From an uncultured Cellulophaga sp. (GTDB lineage Bacteria; Bacteroidota; Bacteroidia; Flavobacteriales; Flavobacteriaceae): a stretch of 64,000 nt of DNA. Below the pieces are notes generated by a model. The model was given only the letters and a program-made list of their open reading frames with translations, had not been told where the DNA came from and made no database searches. The position numbers and the translations under genes were made by a program. The DNA lies in assembly GCA_947496695.1 (NCBI GenBank), contig CANMEI010000008.1, positions 1 to 64,000 of the forward strand. The letters run 5' to 3'. Positions 8,675-17,442 of this stretch are shown one piece after another (within the stretch, counting starts at the first letter, position 1; each line of letters starts with the position of its first letter).

Positions 8675-8706
8675 CCACACAACCACTGCGGAAAAACCGC
8701 AGTTTT
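8675..8706. promoter_or_regulatory. Operator copy 2: dyad ACTGCGG-N5-CCGCAGT
   Basis: A perfect 7-bp inverted repeat with 5-bp spacer at 8685-8703, embedded in the same extended element found at 5516-5547 (about 27 of 37 positions identical). It lies upstream of the operon encoding the response regulator, which fits autoregulation. Confidence 0.6.
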
Positions 8707-8774
8707 AATTATAATTAAAAATTGATATCTTATTATATCTACCTTAATTGCATTCTTATAAATATCTAAGAATT

Positions 8775-8804
8775 AAATCCGTTTCTAAATGAAACGGATT
8801 TTTT
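8775..8804 (+). terminator. Intrinsic terminator upstream of the ABC ATPase gene
   Basis: An 11-bp perfect stem (8775-8785 with 8791-8801), 5-nt loop, followed by T residues on the plus strand. No plus-strand gene precedes it, so it either insulates the ATPase gene or ends a short unannotated plus-strand transcript. Confidence 0.75.
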
Positions 8805-8809
8805 ATATC

Positions 8810-8817
8810 TAATTTTG
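8810..8817 (+). promoter_or_regulatory. -7 box (TAATTTTG) of the ATPase-arfB operon
   Basis: An exact TAnnTTTG match 22 bp before the ATG at 8839 and directly after the terminator stem. No clear -33 element is visible. Confidence 0.5.
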
Positions 8818-8838
8818 TTCTAATTATCAAATTACGTT

Positions 8839-9819
8839 ATGCTACAAGTATCAAACTTATCGTTTTCATATAAAGACTTAAACATTTTATCAGAGGTGTC
8901 ATTTAGAGCTTCAAAAGGAGCTCATATATCTGTAATTGGTGAAAGCGGTTGTGGAAAAAGTACTTTGTTAAAACTAATCTATGGTTTACTACAACCTAAT
9001 GAAGGAACTATTTTTTGGAAAGAAAATCAAATTATGGGTCCTGATTATAATTTGGTACCAGGAGAAACATATATGAAATATCTTTCTCAAGATTTTGATT
9101 TGATGCCTTTTATTACTGTAGAGGAAAACATAAGTCAGTTCTTATCTGTGTTTTATCCTGAAGAGTTAGAAGCAAGAACAAAAGAGCTTTTAGAGATGAT
9201 TGAAATGACTGCTTTTTCTAAAACAAAGGTAAAGCTCTTAAGTGGCGGACAACAACAAAGAGTAGCACTCGCAAGAGTTTTAGCCCAAAAACCAGAAATA
9301 TTATTGCTTGATGAGCCTTTTAGTCATATTGATAATTCTAGGAAAAATAGCTTAAGAAGAAAACTTTTTAATTACTTAAAAGATGAGGCCATAACGTGTA
9401 TTGTAGCGTCACATGATAGCAATGATATATTATCATTTGCAGATGAAATAATTGTATTAAAAGATCAAAAAATAATTGCTCAAAATATACCTGAAAATCT
9501 TTATAAAAACCCAAAAAGTAAATATGTAGCTTCGCTCTTTGGAGAAGTAAACTTAATACCTATGTCATTACTAAAGGCATATACTCAAATTGATAAATCA
9601 ATACTAGTTTACCCTGATGAGTTTAAAATTTCTGACAAATCAGGTCTTAAGGTAAAAGTTCTACGTTCCTACTTTAAAGGTTCTCATTACCTTAACGAAG
9701 GTGTTTTAAAAAGTGAAAAAACTCTTTTTTTTAATAGTAAAAAACCACTAATTAATGAAAATGTATATTTGAATATTCCATTAGATACTATTAATGCTAG
9801 AATAAAAGACCAAACTTAA
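8839..9819 (+). CDS. ABC transporter ATP-binding protein
   Basis: A 326-residue ATPase with Walker A GESGCGKST (about 37-45), Q-loop, signature LSGGQQQR (about 133-140), Walker B ILLLDEP and the switch His in ASHDSND. Residues 1-225 are the catalytic domain. The C-terminal 90 residues resemble the regulatory OB-like extension of PotA/FbpC-type import ATPases. No permease or binding protein lies beside it, so the substrate is open. The next gene, arfB, starts 2 nt after its stop. Confidence 0.85.
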   Translation: MLQVSNLSFSYKDLNILSEVSFRASKGAHISVIGESGCGKSTLLKLIYGLLQPNEGTIFWKENQIMGPDYNLVPGETYMKYLSQDFDLMPFITVEENISQFLSVFYPEELEARTKELLEMIEMTAFSKTKVKLLSGGQQQRVALARVLAQKPEILLLDEPFSHIDNSRKNSLRRKLFNYLKDEAITCIVASHDSNDILSFADEIIVLKDQKIIAQNIPENLYKNPKSKYVASLFGEVNLIPMSLLKAYTQIDKSILVYPDEFKISDKSGLKVKVLRSYFKGSHYLNEGVLKSEKTLFFNSKKPLINENVYLNIPLDTINARIKDQT

Positions 9820-9821
9820 TT

Positions 9822-10226
9822 TTGAATACAAAAACCATCATACAAGAACTAGAATTTAAAGCTGTTAGAAGTAGTGGCGCTGGTGGTCAGCATGTAAACA
9901 AAGTATCTACTAAAATTGAACTGACTTTTAATATTGAAACATCTAATAGTCTTTCAGATGTTGAAAAGGAGAAAATATATTTAAAACTACAAAATAGGTT
10001 AACCAAAGAGAACGTATTATTACTACAATGCGATGAAACTAGAAGCCAGCATAAAAATAAAGAAATTGCTATAAAACGTTTTTTAAGTGTACTGGAAAAC
10101 GCTTTAAAGGTTCCTAAAAAGAGAAGAAAAACTAAACCTTCAAAATCATCAATAGAAAAGCGATTACAATCAAAAAAGAAATCGGCAGAAAAAAAAGCTA
10201 ATCGCTCTAAGAAAAACTGGGATTAA
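9822..10226 (+). CDS. arfB: Peptidyl-tRNA hydrolase ArfB (ribosome rescue)
   Basis: A 134-residue release-factor-like protein with SSGAGGQHVNKV near the N-terminus. The GGQ motif hydrolyses peptidyl-tRNA on stalled ribosomes. The C-terminal tail is Lys/Arg-rich (KKSAEKKANRSKKNW), as expected for the part that enters the empty mRNA channel. The start is a TTG at 9822: the usual distance of about 20 residues before GGQ fits it, and no ATG is available. It is coupled to the ABC ATPase upstream by position only. Confidence 0.93.
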   Translation: MNTKTIIQELEFKAVRSSGAGGQHVNKVSTKIELTFNIETSNSLSDVEKEKIYLKLQNRLTKENVLLLQCDETRSQHKNKEIAIKRFLSVLENALKVPKKRRKTKPSKSSIEKRLQSKKKSAEKKANRSKKNWD

Positions 10227-10291
10227 TTTTATTTCTTAATCGAAAATCATCAATTAAATATTGCGTATTTTTATACTTATAATCTACATTA

Positions 10292-10801
10292 ATGAAAAAC
10301 TGTATTATAGCTTTTAGTGTACTAATCTTTCTTTTTTCTTGTGAAGAAAAAAAGGAAGAGAAAACTTTAAATACAGTAAACTGGAATAACAGAATACTAC
10401 AAAACAAACTCTCCGATTCGTTATTAGAGGGCAGTACTTATTTGTCTGTCTACCCTCAAATATATAGTCTTTCAGAGCATTCAACACACAACTTAACGGC
10501 AACTATAAGTGTTAGAAACATAAGTGTTTCAGATTCTATTTACTTAACAAACGCAGCATATTATAACACACATGGCAAATTAATTAGATCGTATATTAAT
10601 AAACCTGTGTACTTAAGTCCGCTTGAAACTATTGCAATTGTAATAGAAGAAAAAGATAAAGAAGGCGGTACTGGAGCCAACTTTATTTTTGATTGGAAAA
10701 CTAAAGCTACTACAGCTGAACCTTTTTTTGAAGGGATAATGATTTCTACTTCTGGTCAACAAGGGCTGTCATTTACTACCCAAGGGAAAAGAGTTAAATA
10801 A
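10292..10801 (+). CDS. DUF3124 lipoprotein
   Basis: A 169-residue protein with a signal peptide ending in the lipobox LFSC. The rest matches the DUF3124 pattern: a TYLSVYPQIY start, TISVRNIS, YYNTHGKLIRSYI and GGTGANFIFDW. Function is unknown; the family is found in envelopes of many Gram-negative bacteria. It is followed closely by the FKBP isomerase gene. Confidence 0.85.
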   Translation: MKNCIIAFSVLIFLFSCEEKKEEKTLNTVNWNNRILQNKLSDSLLEGSTYLSVYPQIYSLSEHSTHNLTATISVRNISVSDSIYLTNAAYYNTHGKLIRSYINKPVYLSPLETIAIVIEEKDKEGGTGANFIFDWKTKATTAEPFFEGIMISTSGQQGLSFTTQGKRVK

Positions 10802-10850
10802 TTATTTGAAGCATTTACAATTTATATATTTGTTATCCGAAAATCATCCT

Positions 10851-11321
10851 ATGAAATTATTATATACTATTGCCTTAAGTCTATTACTTTTCACATCATG
10901 TAATACAGATAATAAAACTGAAATAACTGAACCAATAGATTATACCGCTCAAAATGAAACTGACATTGTAGCTTATATTGCAGAAAACAATTTAACTGCA
11001 ACAAGAAGTGATAGTGGTTTATATTATGTGATCAACGAACAAGGTACTGGAGAACAGCCAACAGAAACATCAAATGTGACTGTTGCTTACAGAGGCTATT
11101 TTTTAAATGGTAATGTATTTGATGAAAGTGATGAAGAGGGAATCTCATTTAACCTTAGTGGCGTTATACAAGGTTGGACGGAAGGTATTCAATATTTTAA
11201 TGAAGGAGGAAGTGGTATTTTATTAATACCTGCACATTTAGGTTATGGTAGTTATGATTATTCCACAATTCCTGGAGGTTCTGTTTTAATTTTTGATATT
11301 GAGCTTCTTAAAGTAAATTAA
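10851..11321 (+). CDS. FKBP-type peptidyl-prolyl isomerase, lipoprotein
   Basis: The ATG at 10851 gives 156 residues with a lipobox LFTSC; the frame can be extended to a TTG at 10806 but this would spoil the signal peptide. The FKBP domain (about 60-155) shows VAYRGYF, VFDESDE, IQGWTEG and LIPAHLGYG. It would catalyse proline isomerisation at the envelope. It ends 2 nt before the convergent GreA-like gene. Confidence 0.9.
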   Translation: MKLLYTIALSLLLFTSCNTDNKTEITEPIDYTAQNETDIVAYIAENNLTATRSDSGLYYVINEQGTGEQPTETSNVTVAYRGYFLNGNVFDESDEEGISFNLSGVIQGWTEGIQYFNEGGSGILLIPAHLGYGSYDYSTIPGGSVLIFDIELLKVN

Positions 11322-11323
11322 TA

Positions 11324-11779
11324 TTATAATATTTCTAAAATTTCTATTTGTTTGTCATTAAACAACACAACATCATTTACTTTTTTTCCAAATAGTAATT
11401 TACCTATAGGTGTTATTGGAGAAATACAGTAAACACTTATTTTATCACTTTTAAATTCTCCTGCTGAAGTTGCGATAAAATAATTTGCCATTGAGGTTTT
11501 TACTAAATTACCAAGCCCAATAGCATCAGTACTAGTGTTAATATTCACTGTTTTTAAGGCTTTATACACAATTTCTGCCTCTGCTAATTGCGCACCTGCT
11601 TTTTCAATTTCTAATTGAATCATTGCCCTACCTGTTTCATGCTTATCGCCAGCACTACTTTTAGTTTCGCTATGTAAAGCGTTTTGATACCCTTTAATAT
11701 TTTCTTGTATTCTAGTAATTCTTATATCTGTAACCGTTTTACAAAAATTATATAATTCTTCTTTAATAGTCTCTTGCAT
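11324..11779 (-). CDS. GreA/GreB-like protein
   Basis: A 151-residue protein. It shows SSAGDKHETGRAM in the coiled N-terminal part and a C-terminal FKBP-like half (SPITPIGKLLFGKKVND) typical of Gre factors. These bind the secondary channel of RNA polymerase. The tip of the coil lacks a convincing pair of acidic catalytic residues, so it may be a Gre-fold regulator rather than a cleavage factor. Homologues are sometimes mislabelled as 3-oxoacyl-ACP synthase. It sits 24 nt after the FAD oxidoreductase gene in the same direction. Confidence 0.75.
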   Translation of the reverse strand: MQETIKEELYNFCKTVTDIRITRIQENIKGYQNALHSETKSSAGDKHETGRAMIQLEIEKAGAQLAEAEIVYKALKTVNINTSTDAIGLGNLVKTSMANYFIATSAGEFKSDKISVYCISPITPIGKLLFGKKVNDVVLFNDKQIEILEIL

Positions 11780-11803
11780 TGTAAAATTTAAAATGAAGTT
11801 ATT

Positions 11804-12919
11804 CTATAATAAGTCTGCTACTTCTTTACCAATCGTACTACCAATTGCTATACCCATACCTCCTAAGCGAACACCGCAATATACATTATTTGAAACTTGC
11901 TTAACAATAGGTTCTTTATTATTACCTACACCCATAATACCACTCCATCTATGCTCAATTTCAAAAGGTATTTCTGGCAATATAGTTTCATTTAACAACT
12001 GCTCTAATTTGTTTTGTATTATTTTAGTTTCACCGAAATTAGTAGTTGCTTCAGCCTTAAAATCAAGATTTCTACCTCCACCCAATAAAATTCTATTATC
12101 TATATTTCTAAAATAATAATAGCCTTCCTCTAAATGAAAAGTACCTTTTATATGTAAATTAAGTATTGGTTTGGTAATTAAAACTTGGGCTCTAGCAGGT
12201 TTAATAGTTTCTTCTTTTAATAATTTTGAGGAAAAACCATTTGTAGTAATAATTAACTTTTTAGTTTTAAATTCAAAATTATTAGTTTTTATATGCACCT
12301 CGTTTTTACCGTCAATATAATCAACTACATTAATAGAATTTAAAATTGTAATATTATTTACTTGAACCAATTGCAAAAGCCTTTGCATCATTTTACCTGT
12401 ATCAATCTGAGATTCAAAATTATTGGTAATATAATGTTCTTGAATGTTTTTAAAATTAAAGGTGTTCTTTATCTTAATAAAGGGTTCTTTACCAAAGACA
12501 GACTTTAGTAATTTATTTATTTTAGTTTGATTTTCTAAACACGTTTCAAAAAGTTCTTTTTGCTCTAATGTAAATATTTCATGACCTCCATGATTTTGAA
12601 AATCAATATATTCATTACCTAAGTTTTTACGTAATAGTTGAATGCCATTCCAACGTTTTTGAACAAGTTTTTGCACCTCTTCTTCTGATAGTGTTTTTAA
12701 ATCTGACATTATTTCAGAAATACTACCAAAACATGCAAACCCAGCATTTTTAGTACTTGCGCCTTGTGGCAAAAAACCTTTTTCAAGAATAAGAATTTTT
12801 GCTATTGGATATTTTTTTTGAAGCTGAAGTGCACAATTTAAACCAACAATACCACTCCCAACAATAGTAAAATCAATATTAGAAAGCCAAGATTTATATT
12901 CCCAATAACTCAAATTCAT
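11804..12919 (-). CDS. FAD-dependent oxidoreductase (DAO family)
   Basis: A 371-residue flavoprotein with the Rossmann motif VGSGIVGLNCALQL (about 20-34), followed by LEKGFLPQGASTKNAGFACFG and, at the C-terminus, GVRLGGMGIAIGS. This is the glycine oxidase/D-amino-acid dehydrogenase (DAO) fold. The substrate is not evident. No signal peptide. Probably cotranscribed with the GreA-like gene downstream. Confidence 0.85.
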   Translation of the reverse strand: MNLSYWEYKSWLSNIDFTIVGSGIVGLNCALQLQKKYPIAKILILEKGFLPQGASTKNAGFACFGSISEIMSDLKTLSEEEVQKLVQKRWNGIQLLRKNLGNEYIDFQNHGGHEIFTLEQKELFETCLENQTKINKLLKSVFGKEPFIKIKNTFNFKNIQEHYITNNFESQIDTGKMMQRLLQLVQVNNITILNSINVVDYIDGKNEVHIKTNNFEFKTKKLIITTNGFSSKLLKEETIKPARAQVLITKPILNLHIKGTFHLEEGYYYFRNIDNRILLGGGRNLDFKAEATTNFGETKIIQNKLEQLLNETILPEIPFEIEHRWSGIMGVGNNKEPIVKQVSNNVYCGVRLGGMGIAIGSTIGKEVADLL

Positions 12920-12956
12920 ACTACTAATTTACATACAAATTAAAGTTTAACTATAA

Positions 12957-14354
12957 TCACTTAATAGAATCTTTATCCTTTAAACCAAAGAACAATTGTG
13001 ATATAATATTAACATCAGTATTTATAGCGGTTAGTTTACCTTCTAAAACTATTAGAGTATCATTTTGCTGTTGTGCATTAATACGTAATTTATCTAATAC
13101 CGAAGTAATTCTACTAGCTTTCGAAAGCTTTAAATCGTTTTGTAACGCAGTAAAATTAGTATTTAAACTAAAGAAATAACCACTTGTTTTTGTTGTTTCA
13201 GGTATGCTTTTTTTTGATGTTGAAAAATTGATATTATCAATAGAATTATCTGCGTAAAAAGTATAATATGGAATTGCCTTTAAAACCTTATTTTCTATAG
13301 CTCCTTGTTCTTTTAAATATTGATACAAACTATCTTTAACCCCTAAATTTATTGTAATAATAGGTGCTTGTTTTTCTTGAATTGATTTAATCGCCACTTT
13401 ATCAAAATTATCATCATATTCATAAGTTATGATCGTATCTTTTTGAAGTGTAGTTCCTTTTATTCCGAAATCAAAAACACCATTAGCTTTATTGAATAAT
13501 GTTACGACATCAATATTATTTTTAGCAAAAAAAGAAACGTCTTCTAATGCATTCAGAATGGCTTTTTTATGTGTTTTATTTCCAAAATTCGCATCAAAAT
13601 ATAATTGTAAAGATGCATTTGGCAATGCATTATATTTCACTTCTGAATTAAAATTATTTGAACTATCGGTAAATAAACTTCCTTCAATTATAGCCTTACC
13701 GTCTAAAAAATTAACAACAATTTCACTGTCTTTATTCTCATATGTAATGTGATTTTCTGAATCAGCTAATTTTTTTATGAAGCTGTGATCTGTATCAGAT
13801 ATAAGTTTATTTTCTAATAAGACATCATCAAAAATCTGTTTGTAATCTTCATATACTATTTTAGGACTAATAGCTATTGCTAAATAACTCGAGTTCCATG
13901 CATAAACCATTTTTGACTTTTTATCAATTGCATAGCTGTAATTGCCTTTATTAATACTTATATTTTTATCTGACGTATATTTTAAAGCATAAGCTTCAAA
14001 ATCATTAATATTAGTAATTGGAAGTGTTGTAAATAGGGTGTTTTTTGCATTTTTTATAGTATAAAAAACTAATGCATATGGCTCTAAATTAATCCCCTTA
14101 TTTAGCTCATCAATCGTATCTTTTTCTTTTTCATTTTTTTTAAATTCAACATTATCCCAATAATACTTAGGAGATAAAAATGCATCAAAAACTAATGCTT
14201 TCTTTATATCAAACAAATCTACTTTCAGAACACTTTCTGCATCAATATGTACAACATTTTTTAAAACTGCTGTTTTTTGATAATTTGAATAAATAAAATA
14301 CCCTATCACTAATACTACTAAAAGTGATAGGGCTATTTTTAAAAAATTTTTCAT
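12957..14354 (-). CDS. Membrane-anchored protein of unknown function
   Basis: A 465-residue protein with one N-terminal helix (residues 5-25) and a large exported part rich in Asn, Lys and Asp. I recognise no catalytic motif. It shares a general pattern with the next gene upstream, repeated stretches about what the protein does to single parameters such as VHIDAESVLKVDLFDI, that recalls proteins measuring quantities in the envelope. It lies 14 nt downstream of the DUF1573-containing gene and is probably in the same operon. Confidence 0.7.
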   Translation of the reverse strand: MKNFLKIALSLLVVLVIGYFIYSNYQKTAVLKNVVHIDAESVLKVDLFDIKKALVFDAFLSPKYYWDNVEFKKNEKEKDTIDELNKGINLEPYALVFYTIKNAKNTLFTTLPITNINDFEAYALKYTSDKNISINKGNYSYAIDKKSKMVYAWNSSYLAIAISPKIVYEDYKQIFDDVLLENKLISDTDHSFIKKLADSENHITYENKDSEIVVNFLDGKAIIEGSLFTDSSNNFNSEVKYNALPNASLQLYFDANFGNKTHKKAILNALEDVSFFAKNNIDVVTLFNKANGVFDFGIKGTTLQKDTIITYEYDDNFDKVAIKSIQEKQAPIITINLGVKDSLYQYLKEQGAIENKVLKAIPYYTFYADNSIDNINFSTSKKSIPETTKTSGYFFSLNTNFTALQNDLKLSKASRITSVLDKLRINAQQQNDTLIVLEGKLTAINTDVNIISQLFFGLKDKDSIK

Positions 14355-14368
14355 TAAGACGTTTTTTA

Positions 14369-16564
14369 TTAGTCTACTAATGCGTTAATCATATTAAAGA
14401 AATAAGCTAAACTATTTTTATGCCCTTTATCTTCTGGCTTATTTATAATCATTTCAGCTTCCATTGTATTTCCTTTCATTTTTCCTACTGTCAAATATGC
14501 ATCTTCTACATTTTCAGAAAAATAGTTCAATTTGCTTTCAATTTCTCTAGGTAAAACATCATTAGGAATATCTTTTACACTTTTTTTTCCGTTAATATAC
14601 ATACTAGCATAGTTTTTTGAGATAATCTTCTTGTGTTGCCCAGAAACTTTACTATTATTAGTTCCGTTACTAATTGCCATAACTTCCTTTGCAGAATTAC
14701 CAATAATTAAAACATCATCTTTAAAAACCATACTTAATTCAAAAGGAGCATCAGGAATATCTACATTGTATATACCATTTTCAAAAATAACACCACCTTC
14801 TTTAATACCTATTCTCATAAGCCGTTCAAAAATTTCTTTTTCTTCCGATGTTAGCATGAATAAAAAGTTAGGTACTGTTTCTTCTTTTGTTTTTGTAACC
14901 TCAGTACTTTCATAATTGTCATCGTACTCATAAGTCGTATATTCTACCTGTTTAGTTTCTACACCAGACATTACCAAAAGCATATCTCCCCTTACAATTC
15001 TTGCAATTGCCTCTTCATCTAAAATTAATGAGAATAAACGTGTCCCTATAGGTACTAAATCTTCTAAATGTTCTTTCTCAACACCTTCAAACATCGTTTC
15101 AACTAATTTTGGATAAGCTTTAAAAATACCTTCAGTGCTCGCGTTAAAAGAAAGATACCCTTCTATTTCATCTTCATTAAAATACTTGAAAAAGTTTTTA
15201 TTCATTTTACCATTATACATTTGACGGTTATATGCTGCCATCTCTTCGTTCATGGTGTAAATTGCTTTTAAACTTGCTTTATCTTCTTCAAAATTTAGTT
15301 TTGAGGTAATAGTCATACCTTCATAAACAGCATCTAAATTAAACATGTCATATGGGTTGCTACCATAATAACCACCCCCCAAAATTGAAGAAAACATATC
15401 TTGATAAATACCCATAAAATCATTCACCCAAAGTGTAGCCTCATCTTTTCCTGCACCTATACTTTTTACATAAGATGGATTTTTTAAAATACTACCATTT
15501 GCATAATTTCCATTAATTGTTTTTCTAGCTTTATCAATTCTTGTAACAAGAAATTTTTGCCTTTCAGCTTCCCTTTTTTCTTCTCTCTCTTCTCGTTTTT
15601 TATAATAATCTTGATTGCTCTCTGTTGATTCTATTACAGTTTCTTCAATTTCATCATCGTATACATCTTCAACAATTTCAACTACTTCTGAAGATGAACC
15701 ATCTTCACTTATATAACCTTTAATATATAATCTCTCAATACCATTTTCTGTATTTGCAGTAATTGTAATTGTTTTATTCTGACTTCCTGTTTTGTTAGAA
15801 CTATCAAACTTTACAGAAATACTACCCGTGTCTCCTGAAGCAATTTCATCAGATGAAAAGCTAGGTACTGTACAACCACAACTTGCCTTAGCATCAGAAA
15901 TAATTAATGGAGAATTTCCTGTATTTGTAAAATTAAAAGTATGTTCTACAATATCACCCTCTTTAATACTACCAAAATTATAATCAGTTTCATAGAAACT
16001 GATTATAGGATAATATGACTCTACGGCATCTGCCACACTCTCCTCAACACCATAATCATAGTAATCATCATTGTAACCATAATAATCGTCATAGCTACTT
16101 TCTTGATCTGTAGTCGTAATTAATAATGTGTTATTGTTCCACATAGTGACTGTATTATCATACTTGTCTACTATATAAGCTAGATCACCTTCATATTTAG
16201 CATTTGCTTTTTCGCTTTCAGATAATAGACTAAAAAAACCACGTTTGTCTTTTATAGGAACTAAAAAACTATGCGTCATTATTCCGTCTTCTGTTTGTAT
16301 AAAGTAATAGAAGTTTTCAGAAAAATTAATACCTAAAGTTTCAAAATTAGTAACTGCACCATCTGTTTTTCTTGAAAGTTGTTTCATCATCATTTCACCC
16401 ATTTTAGAATTTTCAAATTCTGAAATAGAGTATAAATCAGTAATATTCTTTCCTTTAAGTGATACAACAACACTAGCATCCTTAGGAACTTTTGTTATTA
16501 AATCTTGGGCAGAAGTTACTAAAGTAGCAAAACAAATAGTCGTAAAAAGTAAAACTTTTTTCAT
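14369..16564 (-). CDS. Secreted protein with an inserted DUF1573 domain
   Basis: The ATG at 16564 gives 731 residues and a good signal peptide (MKKVLLFTTICFATLVTSAQ). The upstream extension to 16657 lies over the neighbouring gene and is rejected. The frame resembles DUF4836-like proteins (VPKDASVVVSLKGKN at the start), into which a DUF1573 immunoglobulin-like domain is inserted at about 205-305 (NFGSIKEGD, KASCGCTVP, NTENGIERLYIKG). A Glu/Lys/Arg-rich linker follows. Its neighbours are the 465-residue membrane protein and a small lipoprotein. Function is unknown. Confidence 0.75.
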   Translation of the reverse strand: MKKVLLFTTICFATLVTSAQDLITKVPKDASVVVSLKGKNITDLYSISEFENSKMGEMMMKQLSRKTDGAVTNFETLGINFSENFYYFIQTEDGIMTHSFLVPIKDKRGFFSLLSESEKANAKYEGDLAYIVDKYDNTVTMWNNNTLLITTTDQESSYDDYYGYNDDYYDYGVEESVADAVESYYPIISFYETDYNFGSIKEGDIVEHTFNFTNTGNSPLIISDAKASCGCTVPSFSSDEIASGDTGSISVKFDSSNKTGSQNKTITITANTENGIERLYIKGYISEDGSSSEVVEIVEDVYDDEIEETVIESTESNQDYYKKREEREEKREAERQKFLVTRIDKARKTINGNYANGSILKNPSYVKSIGAGKDEATLWVNDFMGIYQDMFSSILGGGYYGSNPYDMFNLDAVYEGMTITSKLNFEEDKASLKAIYTMNEEMAAYNRQMYNGKMNKNFFKYFNEDEIEGYLSFNASTEGIFKAYPKLVETMFEGVEKEHLEDLVPIGTRLFSLILDEEAIARIVRGDMLLVMSGVETKQVEYTTYEYDDNYESTEVTKTKEETVPNFLFMLTSEEKEIFERLMRIGIKEGGVIFENGIYNVDIPDAPFELSMVFKDDVLIIGNSAKEVMAISNGTNNSKVSGQHKKIISKNYASMYINGKKSVKDIPNDVLPREIESKLNYFSENVEDAYLTVGKMKGNTMEAEMIINKPEDKGHKNSLAYFFNMINALVD

Positions 16565-16592
16565 TATAAATTGAGATTGATATTTTGTTAAA

Positions 16593-17279
16593 TTATTTTG
16601 ATAATTGAATAGTATTTGCAATATTTTTTTCTCCCAAAATAAGAGACATTGCATCAATTTTTAAGAATACCGCTTTTTTATTAGGTGATATTTTCGCATT
16701 TGAATTAGACACATTTTTTACCAGATCATTAAACCTGTAAATACTTGTATAACTTGCATCTTCAAAAATTTTACGGTCATCACTTTTTAATTTATAAAAT
16801 GATTTTTTTATAGTATTGTCATAAGAAAATTGACGTTGAAAAGTATTTAAAGTTTTATTGTATGTAAAATTAGTACTATTAAATTTCGTATTTTCTCTTT
16901 TATTATGCTGTTGAATTAAATCTTTAAATACAGCATCTAAATTTGAAACCTTTTCAAAATCACATGCTATTGTAAAAATGTAATTTTCATAATCGGTAGT
17001 TTTTTTTATATTACTAATACCCTGAATTTTCTTAAGATGATCTTCTGCATCTTTTATAGCAAGACTTATATCATTTTTACTAGGTACTTTATGACCATTT
17101 ACACTGTCTAATAACATTATAGAAGCTAACTTAGTTTTACTCTTACTTAAGTTAAATGTAACTAACATAGTACCACTACCGTCAGTATTTAAATTTATCT
17201 CTTCTAAAATTTCAAAACAACTAGTACAAAGTGTCATTGTAAAAAACAATAGACCGTATGTGACGTATTTTTTAAACAT
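16593..17279 (-). CDS. Lipoprotein of unknown function
   Basis: A 228-residue protein with a signal peptide and lipobox CTSC. The sequence continues with LNTDGSGTMLVTFNLS, a beta-rich pattern. No domain recognised. It is the first gene of the minus-strand run 17279-12957, 28 nt before the DUF1573-containing gene. Confidence 0.75.
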   Translation of the reverse strand: MFKKYVTYGLLFFTMTLCTSCFEILEEINLNTDGSGTMLVTFNLSKSKTKLASIMLLDSVNGHKVPSKNDISLAIKDAEDHLKKIQGISNIKKTTDYENYIFTIACDFEKVSNLDAVFKDLIQQHNKRENTKFNSTNFTYNKTLNTFQRQFSYDNTIKKSFYKLKSDDRKIFEDASYTSIYRFNDLVKNVSNSNAKISPNKKAVFLKIDAMSLILGEKNIANTIQLSK

Positions 17280-17357
17280 GTGGTTGTTATTAATATTACT
17301 AAGATAACAACTTTAAATTCTGTTAAAAATTGTATTTAAATTACAATACAAAAAAAA

Positions 17358-17436
17358 AGGATTAATCAATTTGATTAACCCCTGAATACCGTGAAATTTT
17401 TTTTATAAAAAAACTCCGACAAAATTGCCGGAGTTA
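17358..17436 (-). terminator. Terminator pair after accC
   Basis: The hairpin AACTCCG/CGGAGTT (17412-17418, 17429-17435) follows the accC stop at 17443 and is followed by a T-run on the minus strand. A second palindrome, GGATTAATC/GATTAACC, lies at 17358-17380. Confidence 0.75.
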
Positions 17437-17442
17437 AATCTT

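Noticed and set aside
11324-11779. Label 3-oxoacyl-ACP synthase
   Set aside because: No condensing-enzyme motif; the sequence has Gre-type coil and C-terminal features.
16565-16657. N-terminal extension of the DUF1573 protein
   Set aside because: It overlaps the lipoprotein gene and lies before a typical signal peptide.
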